Below, piece after piece: positions 1-11,356 of a stretch of DNA of 42,310 nucleotides (positions within the stretch are counted from its first letter, which is position 1; each line of letters begins with the position of its first letter). Both the position numbers and the translations under genes were made by a program. The notes beneath the pieces were generated by a model. That model was not told where the DNA came from. It worked only from the letters and a program-made list of their open reading frames with translations, and did no database searches. This DNA is from a bacterium (GTDB lineage Bacteria; Patescibacteriota; Gracilibacteria; Absconditabacterales; Absconditicoccaceae): NCBI GenBank assembly GCA_020631605.1, contig JAHDGZ010000003.1:7150-49459 (forward strand), read 5' to 3'.

Positions 1-431
1 ACAACAAAGAAGATGAATCTTACCAAGATCCATGCAAGTCCAATAAACACAAGCGCAAGAGCAGCATTCTTCAAAATACCAAATCACTTCTTGTATCCTG
101 CATCATCATTGAAGTTAAAGAGCATCACAAATCATCCATAGATCAATATAATCAACGTAATCAATGCAAGCAATCACAAAGCATAGTTGATAATATTATT
201 TACTGTAGTAATCAGAGATGTTCACGCACCTTCAAGAGTAGTGTCGGCTCCTTGAGCAACATCAATCTGACCATCTCATTCTCCTACAAATTGACAATCT
301 GGATTATCCAATACTCCAGCACCAAAACCAGTACAGTTATCAAGATTAAACGATCATCATCCAGCTTGCACCATTCCTATAGTGGGAATAAGCATCATCA
401 CAGGGAGAAGCCAACCAAGTAGCTTTTTCAT
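1..431 (-). CDS. TrbC/VirB2-like pilin-type small membrane protein (C-terminus off the window)
   Basis: Reverse strand with TGA=Gly: MKKLLGWLLPVMMLIPTIGMVQAGGGSFNLDNCTGFGAGVLDNPDCQFVGEGDGQIDVAQGADTTLEGAGTSLITTVNNIINYALGLLALITLIILIYGGFVMLFNFNDDAGYKKGFGILKNAALALVFIGLAWILVRFIFF; signal peptide plus two TM segments, typical of VirB2/TrbC-like proteins. Confidence 0.6.
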
Positions 432-569
432 TGTTGTTTTCACATGAACTAGTAAAAAGTTTACCCAATTATATAGCCCAAATGAAAAAAAGCAATTTTT
501 TAGTCTTGAATTTAGGCCAAAAGATGAGATAAACAGAGAAGAGTAATTGTTCTATCCCTCTACACATTT

Positions 570-3074
570 ATGAAACAATTATCTGATATACAGCGTCAGT
601 TAGCCAAAAAACGAAGGTTATACCTCAGAAAAAACAAAGCCATTCAGAAGTTTGCAAATAGCAAAGAATTTATGGTTATAGGGGTTTTCGCATTTTTTCT
701 TGGTCTCATAGGTTTCAGACTGTTCTACCTCCAAGTCATCAAAGCGGGACACTATGAACAAGAAATTTCTAAGATACACTACAAGGAATCTACGCTAGAT
801 GCACAGAGAGGACATATTTTTGCGATGGATAAAACAGGGAAACCAATTCAGCTAACAGAAAACATTGGTGTGTATGATATCTATCTAGAACCACATCACC
901 TCGAGAACAACAACAATAAACAAAAATTTATCGATATCATTGCACCAGCACTATACAAACACTTCTGTGTCCAACAAGTTGCTCAAGAGTCTAGTTCGAT
1001 GAATTGCCTTGAAAGAATTCAAGCATTTACCGACAAAAATCTTATCCCTGAAAAACCAGAATTCTTCTATTTGGGAAGTGGAGTACTCTCTGAAGGTTAC
1101 GACACTTATGACTTAAGTGGTTATAATGCCAAGCTTGATAGCGTCGTAGAAGGCATGACGGAAGAAGTATGACTCAAGCTGATAAAAGAGAGATTAGACC
1201 AAAAAATTGTCATCTGACTCAAACAATATAATTATCTCTGATTTTTTGAGCATCCTACGATGTTGGATCAGCTAGCCAAACTCCAATGAGTCAAAACATT
1301 TGAAAACTATGTCTATATAGAACCTGCAGTCGTCTCAAACAAAAGTCAAATAGCTAGTACTATCAATCGTATCTTTGATCAATATTGATTCAAAGATATG
1401 AAGTGACGTATAGACGATCAAATGAAACAAAAAGAAAACACTTATATCAAAATAGCTAGTGGACTACATCCAAGCATCGCAGCTGAGCTTATTGAAACAA
1501 AGAAAAAATACAGAGATGGGTTTTCTAGTTGTTTCAAATACTATATCCAAAACAACTCAACTGAAGGAGATTGTGAAACGTACCGATGAGACTGGAATGA
1601 TATAGGGGAATCAAAATCACTCTTGCATGGATTAGGACTAGAAGAGTATTTCATCAGACACTATCCTTATGACAATTTTCTCTCTCATGTATTGGGATAT
1701 GTAAACAAGGATGGAGTCGCTACCTATGGAGTAGAAGAGTATCTCAACAAAGAGCTGGAAGGGAAAGATGGAAAAATCATAGGACGTTCCTCATCATTTA
1801 TTGGTGATCTAGGGGCCAATGAGTTTGCGATAGATAAGGCTCAAGATGGAAATGACATCTATCTCACTATCGATCCCACTATCCAAAAAGAATTGACTAA
1901 AATAGCACAAGGATACAAAGATCAGTTTTTTGCTGATAGTGTGAGTATAACAGTGATGAACCCCTTCAATGGGCAGGTAGCAGCATTGGTCAATGCACCA
2001 AACTTCAATCCTAATCAATTCAATGATGCCTATGAGTATACACCACTCACACCAGAATTTGCATACATACTAGATCATGAAAGCTATGTTGATGTCCATG
2101 TATATATACGTAAAGAAGACGGGAGCTACAGAAAAGCTACTACTTCAGAGAGACAGGATCCAACAATTGAGAAATACATGACCAAAAATGTGTATAGTGC
2201 AGAAATTTTTGTTGATAAAAACATCAAGTATGCATATGAACCTGGTAGTATTTTCAAATGACTGACGGTAGCAGTAGGTATCGACACTGATGAAATAAAT
2301 CTCTTTGACTTCTATGATGATAAATGATTTGTAAAAATTGGTCAATATACGATAGAAAACATTGCTGACAATTGTTTAGGTGAAAATAGCTTTCTCAATG
2401 CATTAATCTATTCATGTAATGTATGAATGGTAAGAATAGTTCAAGCAGTAGGGAAAGAGATTTTCTACAATTATCTCAAGAAACTTGGATTTGGACAAAA
2501 AACAGGAATCGAATTAGCAGGTGAAGAAGAAGGGTTTGTTGGTCATTCGACAACAGTATCTGTTGCAAGATTTTTGAACAACTCTTTTGGACTAGGTATG
2601 AGAGCAACACCAGTACAAATTGCTACTGCGTACTCTACATTACTCAACGATGGATATCTGGTTAAACCAACAGTCGTAGCAAAAAGATATAATAAAATCG
2701 ATGAAAAGGAGACAGAAAATAATGTTACTATTGTTAGAAGAGTATTCAAAGAGAGTACTGCCAAAGAGCTACAAAATGCACTATTTGATGTAGTACACCA
2801 GAACAAACAGAACAAGGAATACACAGCACTTGAAGGCTTTACACTGGGAGGTAAGTCAGGTACATCAGAAATCGCATACAAAGGGAAATATCTGTGAACT
2901 GCAGGATGGACAAATGCATCATTTGTAGGGATCATAACACAAGAAAATCCAAAGTATGTGATAGTCGTACAAGTACGTCGCCCAAGAACCAATAAGCGGT
3001 GAGTAGAAACAGCAGGACAAGTATTCAAGTCAGTAGCAGAATTCATCATAGGATATGAGCTCATTGCTGAATAA
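570..3074 (+). CDS. Penicillin-binding protein 2 / FtsI-type peptidoglycan transpeptidase
   Basis: 834 aa when TGA is read as Gly (track fragments 570-1172, 1623-2261, 2427-2897 are in one frame). N-terminal TM, dimerisation domain, SxxK in EPGSIFK, SxN in SCN, KSGT in GGKSGTSEIA. Ends TAA. Confidence 0.93.
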
Positions 3075-3101
3075 CCAGTATATTTTATTGTCAACTAAAG
3101 C

Positions 3102-4133
3102 ATGACTCACAAAGTAATAAGCAACGAACAAAGCGCTCTATTTCATAAACAGATCAACAACGCTAACACCATAGCAATTTTTGGACATCAACACATGGAT
3201 GGAGACTGTGTTGGTTCAGTATTGTCACTAGGTCAGATACTCAAAAAAAAAGGAAAAAAAGTCTCCTACTTCACCTCTATTGCTCCAGACAAAAGTTTCT
3301 CCTGGATACAGGAATTTGACCAGATACAAACACAAATGGACTACAGCAGAAAAGCTGATCTACATATCTTTGTAGATTTTAGCCCACTAAGTCGTATTCC
3401 ATCATTGACTGACGAACACCAAGACTATTTTGAATCTATTTCAACTATAGTTATTGATCACCACCATGGTGACTATGAAAACGCATTACTCAATATCAAA
3501 GATGTAGATGCACCTTCATGTGCAGAATGGTTACTAGAACTCTATACAGCACGAGATCGACTAGAATATATCGATGAGCCAATTGCAACGGCTATGTATA
3601 TGTGAATCATGATGGACACGGGGAACTTTATGTATGATGGAAATAGCTCAAGAACATTGCGTAATGCAGCCACCTTAGTAGAGTTAGGAGCAGACAAAAA
3701 TGCAGTAGTATTCAATATGCTACGTTCACGCAATTTTGGTACTATGAAGTATGTACAGATAGTATTAGATAGACTCAGCACATACAAAAACACCATCATG
3801 CGAAGCTACGTCATCGAGGACGAAAGAGAGGATCTGAAACTTACAAAAAAAGACAGAGAGTACGGCCAATTTATCATCCAACAGATAGCAGGATTCCCGC
3901 TTACTATGTTATTCAAGATCCAAGAAAACGCGATCAAAATGTCATTTAGATCAAGAGAAAAAGAGATGAACAATGGTATAGAACCTATCATTGCAAATCT
4001 AATCGCAGAAAAATTCTGATGATGATGACACACCAACGCAGCATGAGCCAAGGTGAAAAGAAATCACCGTGACCCACTTGAACAAATTGAAGAAATATTG
4101 GAACAAGTTCTCGTCTATACCAACAGAGCCTAA
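3102..4133 (+). CDS. DHH family phosphoesterase (NrnA-like bifunctional oligoribonuclease/pAp phosphatase)
   Basis: 343 aa with TGA=Gly; FGHQHMDGDCVGS, FVDFSPLSR, IDHHHGD, and C-terminal DHHA1 motif GGGGHTNAAGAK encoded by TGA TGA TGA TGA CAC. Ends TAA. Confidence 0.92.
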
Positions 4134-4167
4134 CAACAAAAAAAAGACAAAATTATATAACTATTGG

Positions 4168-4971
4168 CTAGAGAAAAAAGTAACGATAAGCAATCAATCA
4201 AACAATATGCACGACATAAATCCATAATGCATAACGTGAAAACCAAAGAATCAATCTATCTCGCATGACAACTCATATTCTTAGTGAAGTATTTTCTTTC
4301 GTGAGAAAAGTAAATCAAAAGAGTAGTCACAACCACCCCAAGAGAACAATAGTTCGATCTGAACTCGCAAACATTCTTCCAAAGCTCTCTAACTGTGTCA
4401 AGCCATGTAGCACAAAAACAGCAAAAGTAATAGCTATCCCAGCTAGTAGCAGTGGCAGAGTTAGCTTTTGTGTATTATATATTTTCCTAGACAGATATCA
4501 CAAGAGACCAAAAATAAATACCATCCCCCCATAATCAGTAAGCTCATTGAGTCATAAATAGTGCAATACAACAAACAGTCACATCCACAGAAGCGTTGGC
4601 AAGAAATTAATTCCAGGCTTAGTATCCAACGACTGCCACCAACCTAAAAACAATCTTACCACACCTATACCTACCAGTATATTTGTAGCACTGAGTGATC
4701 ACGTGTGGTGATACAGAAACAATTGCATCGGTATCTCAACAAGCAACGCAGCAATCCACAATGATCACCTCCATCCATAGCTATGATTAAATCACACCAA
4801 AAAAAGAAACACCGGAAACGCCCAACGACCAATAGCTCTGAATTCACTGATAGGTGGATAAATAAAATATCCAACATGATCTACTATCATCACCACAATC
4901 GCAAATATCTTGAGGTAGTCATAGAGGTTTGGTCTTGAGGTAGTTTCGCGTAATATGGTAGTATTAGTCAT
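4168..4971 (-). CDS. TraX family membrane protein
   Basis: MTNTTILRETTSRPNLYDYLKIFAIVVMIVDHVGYFIYPPISEFRAIGRWAFPVFLFLVGFNHSYG...; multi-TM, VDHxG and RxxGRWAFPxFxFL typical of TraX. No TAA/TAG in frame until TAG at 4168. Start could be GTG at 4974. Confidence 0.8.
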
Positions 4972-5983
4972 CACCTAATGTAATATCAAAATATAAACCA
5001 TAATGATCGGATCAAGGAATTGGGAGTGCTTGCAAATCATTAACACCCATAGATGAAACAAAAGCATGATCAATATGTGCTTTGATGAGAGGGAAAAAGG
5101 GAACATACCAAGTAAATATGTGTCCGAAATCTGCACTGCTTGCAGTCCAATCAGTTCATAGATTAGCAAGCAATCTCTTATAGTACAATGACCACGGAGT
5201 CACATTAAAATCTCCTAACAAGACACTAGAAGCATCAGGATAATCTTCAAATTGTTTCTCTACATGACCCGCTATCTGTTCTAGTTGTTTGTTTCTCAGA
5301 TCAAAATATCTCTCAGAGACAGGTGATGCTGTATGCACGATATTCATGATTACATCTTGTCCTGCTATATCAAAAACCACGGGCTCTAAGTCGAGAAAAC
5401 CGGCTATATATCTAGGCAATTCTTGAAATGAATAACGACTTGCTATCAGCGTTCCATCATATCATTGATCCCAAGTAAGACGATTGATGGTAGTATAATT
5501 ATTTTGCAAATATGACTCTAATCATCTGTAGTGTACATCAGAAAACTCAACTAACAACAAGATATCAGGATCATATTTCATTACTGCCTGCCTCAATTCT
5601 TCTACATCTCTATTATCTACAAAGACATTGGCGTATAAGATTGATACCTCTCACTCTTCTTTGAGGATAATAGTCCCTGTCTTATCATGTGCATAGGTAT
5701 CCAAAAAACTTGCAAGAAATAATCATCACACAATAGCATGCAAACTAGCAACAAACAACCAAAGGTATCTTAACAATTTTTTCTGTGAAGAAAAACGACG
5801 GAAATACTTTTTGCTTCAACAATAACGGATCAATACAGACAAAAAAATGAGCACAGCTACTGCAAGATGAGCAATCATCCAATAGGGCAAAAAGCTTCTC
5901 AATAATTCTATATAATACACATCCACAAAAATCATGAGGGCAAAACCTGCAAGACTAGAAAGGAAGAGAAAAAACAACAACAT
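4964..5983 (-). CDS. Endonuclease/exonuclease/phosphatase family protein with N-terminal TM segments
   Basis: ...ILYANVFVDNRDVEELRQAVMKYDPDILLLVEFSDVHY...VLLGDFNVTPWSLYYKRLL...DHAFVSSMGVNDLQALPIPGSDHYGLYFDITLGDD; EEP signatures GDFN and GSDH. ATG at 5983 chosen; the frame is open further upstream so the start is uncertain. Overlaps the traX start by 8 bp. Confidence 0.85.
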
Positions 5984-6155
5984 TTGGGTATCTCATAGAT
6001 TGAAATAACGTGCAACAACTGTATGGTTCACTAAAGATTTATCAAATAAAAAGACAGGAATATTGACAAGAATGCAGAGCCATCTTGATTCTTACTCTTT
6101 GATGACTATCTATAAACGTCTACAAGAATTTTACACCCACAAAGGATACATTCGC

Positions 6156-7631
6156 ATGAAATTCACACTCATCATATTTGGTTGCCAGATGAACTATTCT
6201 GACGCAGCTCGTATCAAAGCTATTTTGATCAACTCAGGTCACGAGTATGTCCCTACCATACAAGAAGCTGATACGGTAATCATAGATACTTGTTCTGTAA
6301 GACAAAAATCTGAAGATAAAGTTACGGGGAAAATGAAAGAGATCCCTGAAGATAAAAAGATTTGGATTACTGGTTGTATGATTCAGCACAACATGAAAAA
6401 CTCAAAAATATCCAAGGCACTCAAAGGTAAAAAAGCATTTCATACAGCAGGAAACTTCGTTGGTAATGTAACCACTACAACACCAAAGATAGTTGGCCGA
6501 AACAATAGTGATCTCAAAGAGATACAAAAAGATGATGCACAAAACATGGTCTATGTGAACCATGTATACAACCCTATGTTTTATAATCTACGTAAAACAT
6601 ACGAGAATCTAGAATTGTTTTTTCGTATAGATGATACTGGTTTCTTGCCTATGATGATGGAATACCTATGATATGAAGTGAATCCTGATGTAGAGATCAT
6701 CAATGAATACACAGGTATTATACCACATAGCAACAATCAGATATTTGAAGAAAATACCAAAACTGCCTATGTTCCTCTCTCTACCTGATGTAGTCAGTTC
6801 TGTGCCTATTGTATTGTACCATATGCTAGAGGGTTAGAAAAAAATTTGGAAATCCAAAAAGTAATAGATGAAGCTGCTCATCATATCAACAATGGTGTAG
6901 AAGAGATAGTATTGCTTGGACAAATAGTAAATAAACATCCACATTTTGTAGACATATGTAAATGAATACTCAACATACCTGGTCTCAAATGGTTACGTTA
7001 TACATCACCATATCCAACTTACTATAGTGATGAGCTATTGGCTCTCCATGAGTCAGAAGAAAAGATGTGTCCTCATATCCATATGCCACTACAATCAGGA
7101 AGCACTGCCCAACTCAAAAAAATGTTTAGATGATACACGGCAGAAGAATATAAAACGTTCGTAGACAAAATACGTTGATTGGATCGCAAGATATCAATAA
7201 CCACAGATATCATAGTATGATTCTGTGATGAGACAGAAGAAGACTTTCTGCAAAGCATTGAAATGACTCACTATGCAAAATTCGACCAAATCTATATAGG
7301 AATGTACTCTCCACGTCCAGGTACCATTGCTTACAAAAAATATGAAGATAACATCCCACAAGAGACAAAAAAAGCACGCTGGGCACAACTCAATGACTTA
7401 CAAATTCGCAACAGTATAGAAAACAACAAACAAGAGCACCACAGTATCAGAAAAATGATGGTAAACAAAATAGAAGATGACCGAATAGGATGATATACAG
7501 AAAACATGAAAAATGTGATTATCAAGCAGAAATGAATTTGAACTGAAGACATCACATTAGGTCATTTCATTGACGTAAAAATAATAGACAGTGAAGCATT
7601 CAAACTTATTGGTGAATTTATCAAAAAGTAA
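6156..7631 (+). CDS. miaB: MiaB-type tRNA methylthiotransferase (radical SAM)
   Basis: MKFTLIIFGCQMNYSDA; radical SAM CxxxCxxC in STGCSQFCAYCIVPYARG with the Gly encoded by TGA; MHMPLQSGS; C-terminal TRAM-like region. The ORF track begins at 6063 but the homologous start is ATG 6156. Confidence 0.92.
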
Positions 7632-7699
7632 GTTGAAAGTAGCCTCACAATATCTATTTTCAAAACAGATAACTTTATACACTCAACCATAAACCAAAA

Positions 7700-8422
7700 A
7701 TGACAAACTATACAAAAGGACTATCACTCTTTGCATTGCTGATTGTAGGACTCGTGATAGGATATCTACGACAGGACTATACAGACAACAAAACAATTAC
7801 CATCGAAGAAGTAGTCGAAGATGCAAAAGAAGAATTTGTAGATCCATTAGACGACTCAAAATATGATGATATAGAGGAAGATGATAGTATTGATGACTTA
7901 GATGATAGTGCAGCAGAAGAAGACGAAAGTGAGGAAGAAACGCTTGAAGAAGAAACGGATGAGAACGAGGAAGAAGAAAATGAAGAGGAGAACGAATGAT
8001 ATAGCCCATATGAAATCAACCAGTGATGAGTCGTTGGATATGATGAGTTTCCTGCGTATGACAAAGATTTCGAACCAACTGGAGATAAAGATGGATCTTG
8101 AGCTCCACATATAGTGTGGACCAACGAAAGAACAACACCTATATCAGAACGATTCAAAATAACAGGAACATCTAGCACAGATATAGAAAGAATCGATGTG
8201 ATTTGGGATGGAGACAATATTCCATTCACACTGAAAAAATACGTACCAGGTTGATCTAACTTTGAATACAACGTCAATCCAGAGTTTGGAAATGTTAAAG
8301 AAGGAAAAAATCGTTACCTCATCCGTGGATATGCAAAAGATAACATCTACCAAAACATTATAGAACTAGAGTATAATCCTTCACCATCAGCAGCTGATTT
8401 AGATGAATCATTCACCAACTAG
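7700..8422 (+). CDS. N-terminally membrane-anchored, very acidic extracytoplasmic protein of unknown function
   Basis: MTNYTKGLSLFALLIVGLVIGYLRQDYTDN (TM) then a Asp/Glu-rich stretch, then a globular region ...ERFKITGTSSTDIERIDVIWDGDNIPFTLKKYVPG...; ends TAG. Confidence 0.7.
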
Positions 8423-8443
8423 TTCTTTAGAAACGATACACAC

Positions 8444-8644
8444 ATGATCACATTTCTCTTAGATTGCATACGTTATCCGTTTCAGCCAAAGAACCCGAAT
8501 AATAAATGCAGACTCTTTCTACAATTTTTGTTTAAAGACTACCCAGCCTATCTACGGTCTAAACCATCTGTGCTCAAGATAGTAATTTTCCCTGTATTAC
8601 TGCTGTTTCATATTTTTCGTAAACCAAGTACGATCAAAAAATAA
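8444..8644 (+). CDS. Hypothetical small protein (66 aa)
   Basis: Open frame filling the gap between two confident genes; MITFLLDCIRYPFQPKNPNNKCRLFLQFLFKDYPAYLRSKPSVLKIVIFPVLLLFHIFRKPSTIKK. Confidence 0.4.
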   Translation: MITFLLDCIRYPFQPKNPNNKCRLFLQFLFKDYPAYLRSKPSVLKIVIFPVLLLFHIFRKPSTIKK

Positions 8645-8676
8645 ACAGTACTTTGATTCATTCGTTCATACCTACC

Positions 8677-9132
8677 ATGCGTTTTGTTATCCAACAAGTA
8701 TCCCAAGCTACTATAGACATAACAACACAAACAGAGACGATACAAAGATCGATCTGAACTGGAGCAGTAGTCTATGTATGAATTGGAACAGAAGACACTG
8801 ATGACTATCAAAGCAAGATTGAGAAATTTGTTCGCAAGATACAGCAAGTTAAACTATTTACCTGATCAGCAGGAAAAATAGATGCTAGCCTCTTAGACAA
8901 CTATGGTGAACTACTCATCGTCTCAAATTTCACGCTCTATTCTCGTAACAAAAAGGGGAGTGGAGTAGACTATACTCAGAGCGCTCCGTTTGCCCTGAGC
9001 AAAGAGATTTATGACAAACTTATAGAGCTTTGTCATGCAGACAATATTCCTGTCATCACAGGAGAATTTTGAGCAATGATGAACATCACAGCAACAAATC
9101 AAGGACCCATCAACCACATACGAGAGTATTAA
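8677..9132 (+). CDS. dtd: D-aminoacyl-tRNA deacylase
   Basis: MRFVIQQVSQATI...GTGAVVYVGIG...LLIVSNFTLYSRNKKG...ALSKEIYDKL...PVITGEFGAMMNITATNQGPINHIREY; DTD signatures SxFTLY, TGxFGAxM, NxGP. TGA at the FGA glycine. Confidence 0.92.
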
Positions 9133-9202
9133 ATCACCAACAGTTTGACTTATATGAAATAATATGTAGAAAGTGTTATACTTTTTAGATATTGCTTTAT
9201 CG

Positions 9203-9838
9203 ATGCACGTTCTAGTACACCCTACCTCAGTATTTTTTCAACCAGGAGTCTCTGCTGCACTGATCAGTGAATGGTGAATAGCTATGATAGATGTTTTGAG
9301 AAACAATGAATGTTTGGTACTAGAAACACCACAAAAACGAATGAGTGATGCAAGAAAAATTGCAGATCAGTTTTGCCAAGAAATCTATCATGACATCACA
9401 CAACTTCAAGAGCAACACACAGAACTAGCTACAAACATGGTGCAGACATGACCATATATTCTTGATAAGGGACATGTCTGAAAAAGAGAACGACCAAAAT
9501 TACAGAGTTATCTACAAAACAAAAATCCTGAACAAATAATTATTCATTGATGCTATGCTGGGACATGATGTACATTTCAAGCAGCGACACAGCTCTATTT
9601 TGCTCTGCATGGTTTGCCAGTCTACCTATGGGATGAAAATAACTATCACTCAGAGAGACAACATCTATCAGACCAAGCATTCCAAAAAGAAATCACCAAA
9701 AGACAACTCATCAAAAACTCTTCTCGTCCTATGAGTTACTGAAATATCTTCAAACAACCTCTCGAATTTAATGATATTGATGAACAACTGATAGGACCAC
9801 ATACACATCTTGTTGGAGAAATAAAAAAAACAGGCTAA
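9203..9838 (+). CDS. Conserved hypothetical protein, possibly isochorismatase-like
   Basis: 211 aa: MHVLVHPTSVFFQPGVSAALISEWGIAMIDVLRNNECLVLETPQ...EQIIIHGCYAGTGCTFQAATQLYFALHGLPVYLWDENN...; the IHGCYAGTGC segment loosely resembles the isochorismatase nucleophile region. Confidence 0.5.
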
Positions 9839-9854
9839 TGCCTGCTTTTTTTTT
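9823..9854. terminator. Bidirectional intrinsic terminator between two convergent genes
   Basis: aaaaaaaaCAGGCtaatGCCTGcttttttttt: A-run, 5 bp GC-rich stem, 4 nt loop, T-run. Confidence 0.8.
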
Positions 9855-9872
9855 ATGAAATCATACTCATGA

Positions 9873-11108
9873 CTAGTCCTTCATCTTCTCCAAAAATTCA
9901 CTAGATCGAACCTTTTTACCTGTGAGTTTTTCATACAATTTAGATTCCGCATCCAGTCCCTTCTGCCAGTCTACATCCAATTCGTGTAGCTCAACAAACT
10001 TTCTCAGTATCATAAACTTTTCTAGACTTTGTTTAGCAGCATCTGCTATCTCCTTAACCATTTCTCATTGTTTTTCTTCTCCTAGTTGCTTAAGGTAAGT
10101 TTGGAATTTTTCTTCTCAACCAAAACGCTCTTTCATATTATCCATTCTTTGTTTCACTTCTTCATCTATCATTGTCTTAGGAATAGCAATACTCAGACTT
10201 CCTTTCATGATTTCTAACAATAAGTCTTCTACTTGCTTCATAAGCTCAGCTTGTGTCTTTTCTTGTTTCATTGATTCAGTAATCATTTGGACAATTTCCG
10301 CTTCATTTTTGACCTTAGCATCCTCACCAAAAAGTTCAGCAATTTTCTTTTCATCAAATTCTGGTAGAACAATTTTCTTTACTTCGCCTACTGTGAAAGA
10401 CATTGAATGTGGTGTTCCTTTGTCCTTAGTATAAAAAAGAATTTTTGGTAATTTCTTTTCAGAGTAAGGTGCATCAAATGTATCATCCTTCTTTTTCCCT
10501 CGAAAAAGGTCTTTAAGTAATGGATGTTCTTTGGTTTCTTCATCTCACACAAACAAGAATGAGCTATCAAACTTTTCTCATGTTTTGTCCAAGATATCGT
10601 AGTTAACTCTTGTTACTGTACCTTCTGCAATAGCATCAGCGTCTTCATAATCCGCATATTGTTTTTTGAAGTTATATACTGCTTCATCAATTTGTTCTTG
10701 TGTAACATTTTCATCAACTGGCTTTAAACTAGCCTTTTTCCATGAATCATTTTTCACAGCAACAACTGGATACGTATCCAATGTATAAGTAATAGTAGTT
10801 GTACCATCTTTTTCATCGAAATTGATATCATAAGGTGATCCAATAAATTGCTTCTCTTTTTCATCTTCTACAAGCTTTCTTAGGTGACCTGACATCACTT
10901 CTTCGTAGACTGCCATTTGGAGGTAATCTGGTCTCATTTGTTTTTCTACCTCTGCCTGAGGTGCATGACCTTTTCTAAATCAAGGTATCGCAATATCTTT
11001 AGAATACGTTTTTAGTACCTTCGTCTTAGCATCAGCTAAAACATCTCATGGAACCTCTAATGCTATTTGATAGTTAGAGAGAGGTCATTCTTTCAGTTGA
11101 TAATTCAT
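9873..11108 (-). CDS. tig: Trigger factor (peptidyl-prolyl isomerase chaperone)
   Basis: 411 aa: MNYQLKEGPLSNYQIALEVPGDVLADAKTKVLKTYSKDIAIPGFRKGHAPQAEVEKQM...; GFRKGxAP is the ribosome-binding signature. Ends TAG. Confidence 0.93.
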
Positions 11109-11356
11109 TATTTATGCACAAAACTAAAGGGTAGTCATGACTAAGCTCAAGGCTTCAATCATGCTAATACGAACCATTTTGTAGCGTTACACCTCACTAT
11201 TGCAAGAAAAACATTAGAAAGAATAAGTCAAAAAATAGTTTATCAAAACGGAGTTTTTCCCCAGAAACAGCAATTAAATCTGTGTTTTCGCTTGTAACTA
11301 ATGATTATATACCTATCATCTCCCCACAGATTTTTTTTTGATTATACAAAAAATAT

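Noticed and set aside
2543-3094. 183 aa minus-strand ORF opposite the PBP gene
   Set aside because: Antisense to the conserved transpeptidase domain; no recognisable motifs.
3990-4035. TGATGATGATGA run as a tandem microsatellite
   Set aside because: It is the codon run for the conserved DHHA1 GGGG motif, in frame with flanking homology.
4265-4534. 89 aa plus-strand ORF
   Set aside because: Lies antisense within the TraX gene (4168-4971).
7777-8277. 166 aa serine-rich ORF on the minus strand
   Set aside because: Antisense shadow of the Asp/Glu-rich tract of the plus-strand gene 7700-8422.
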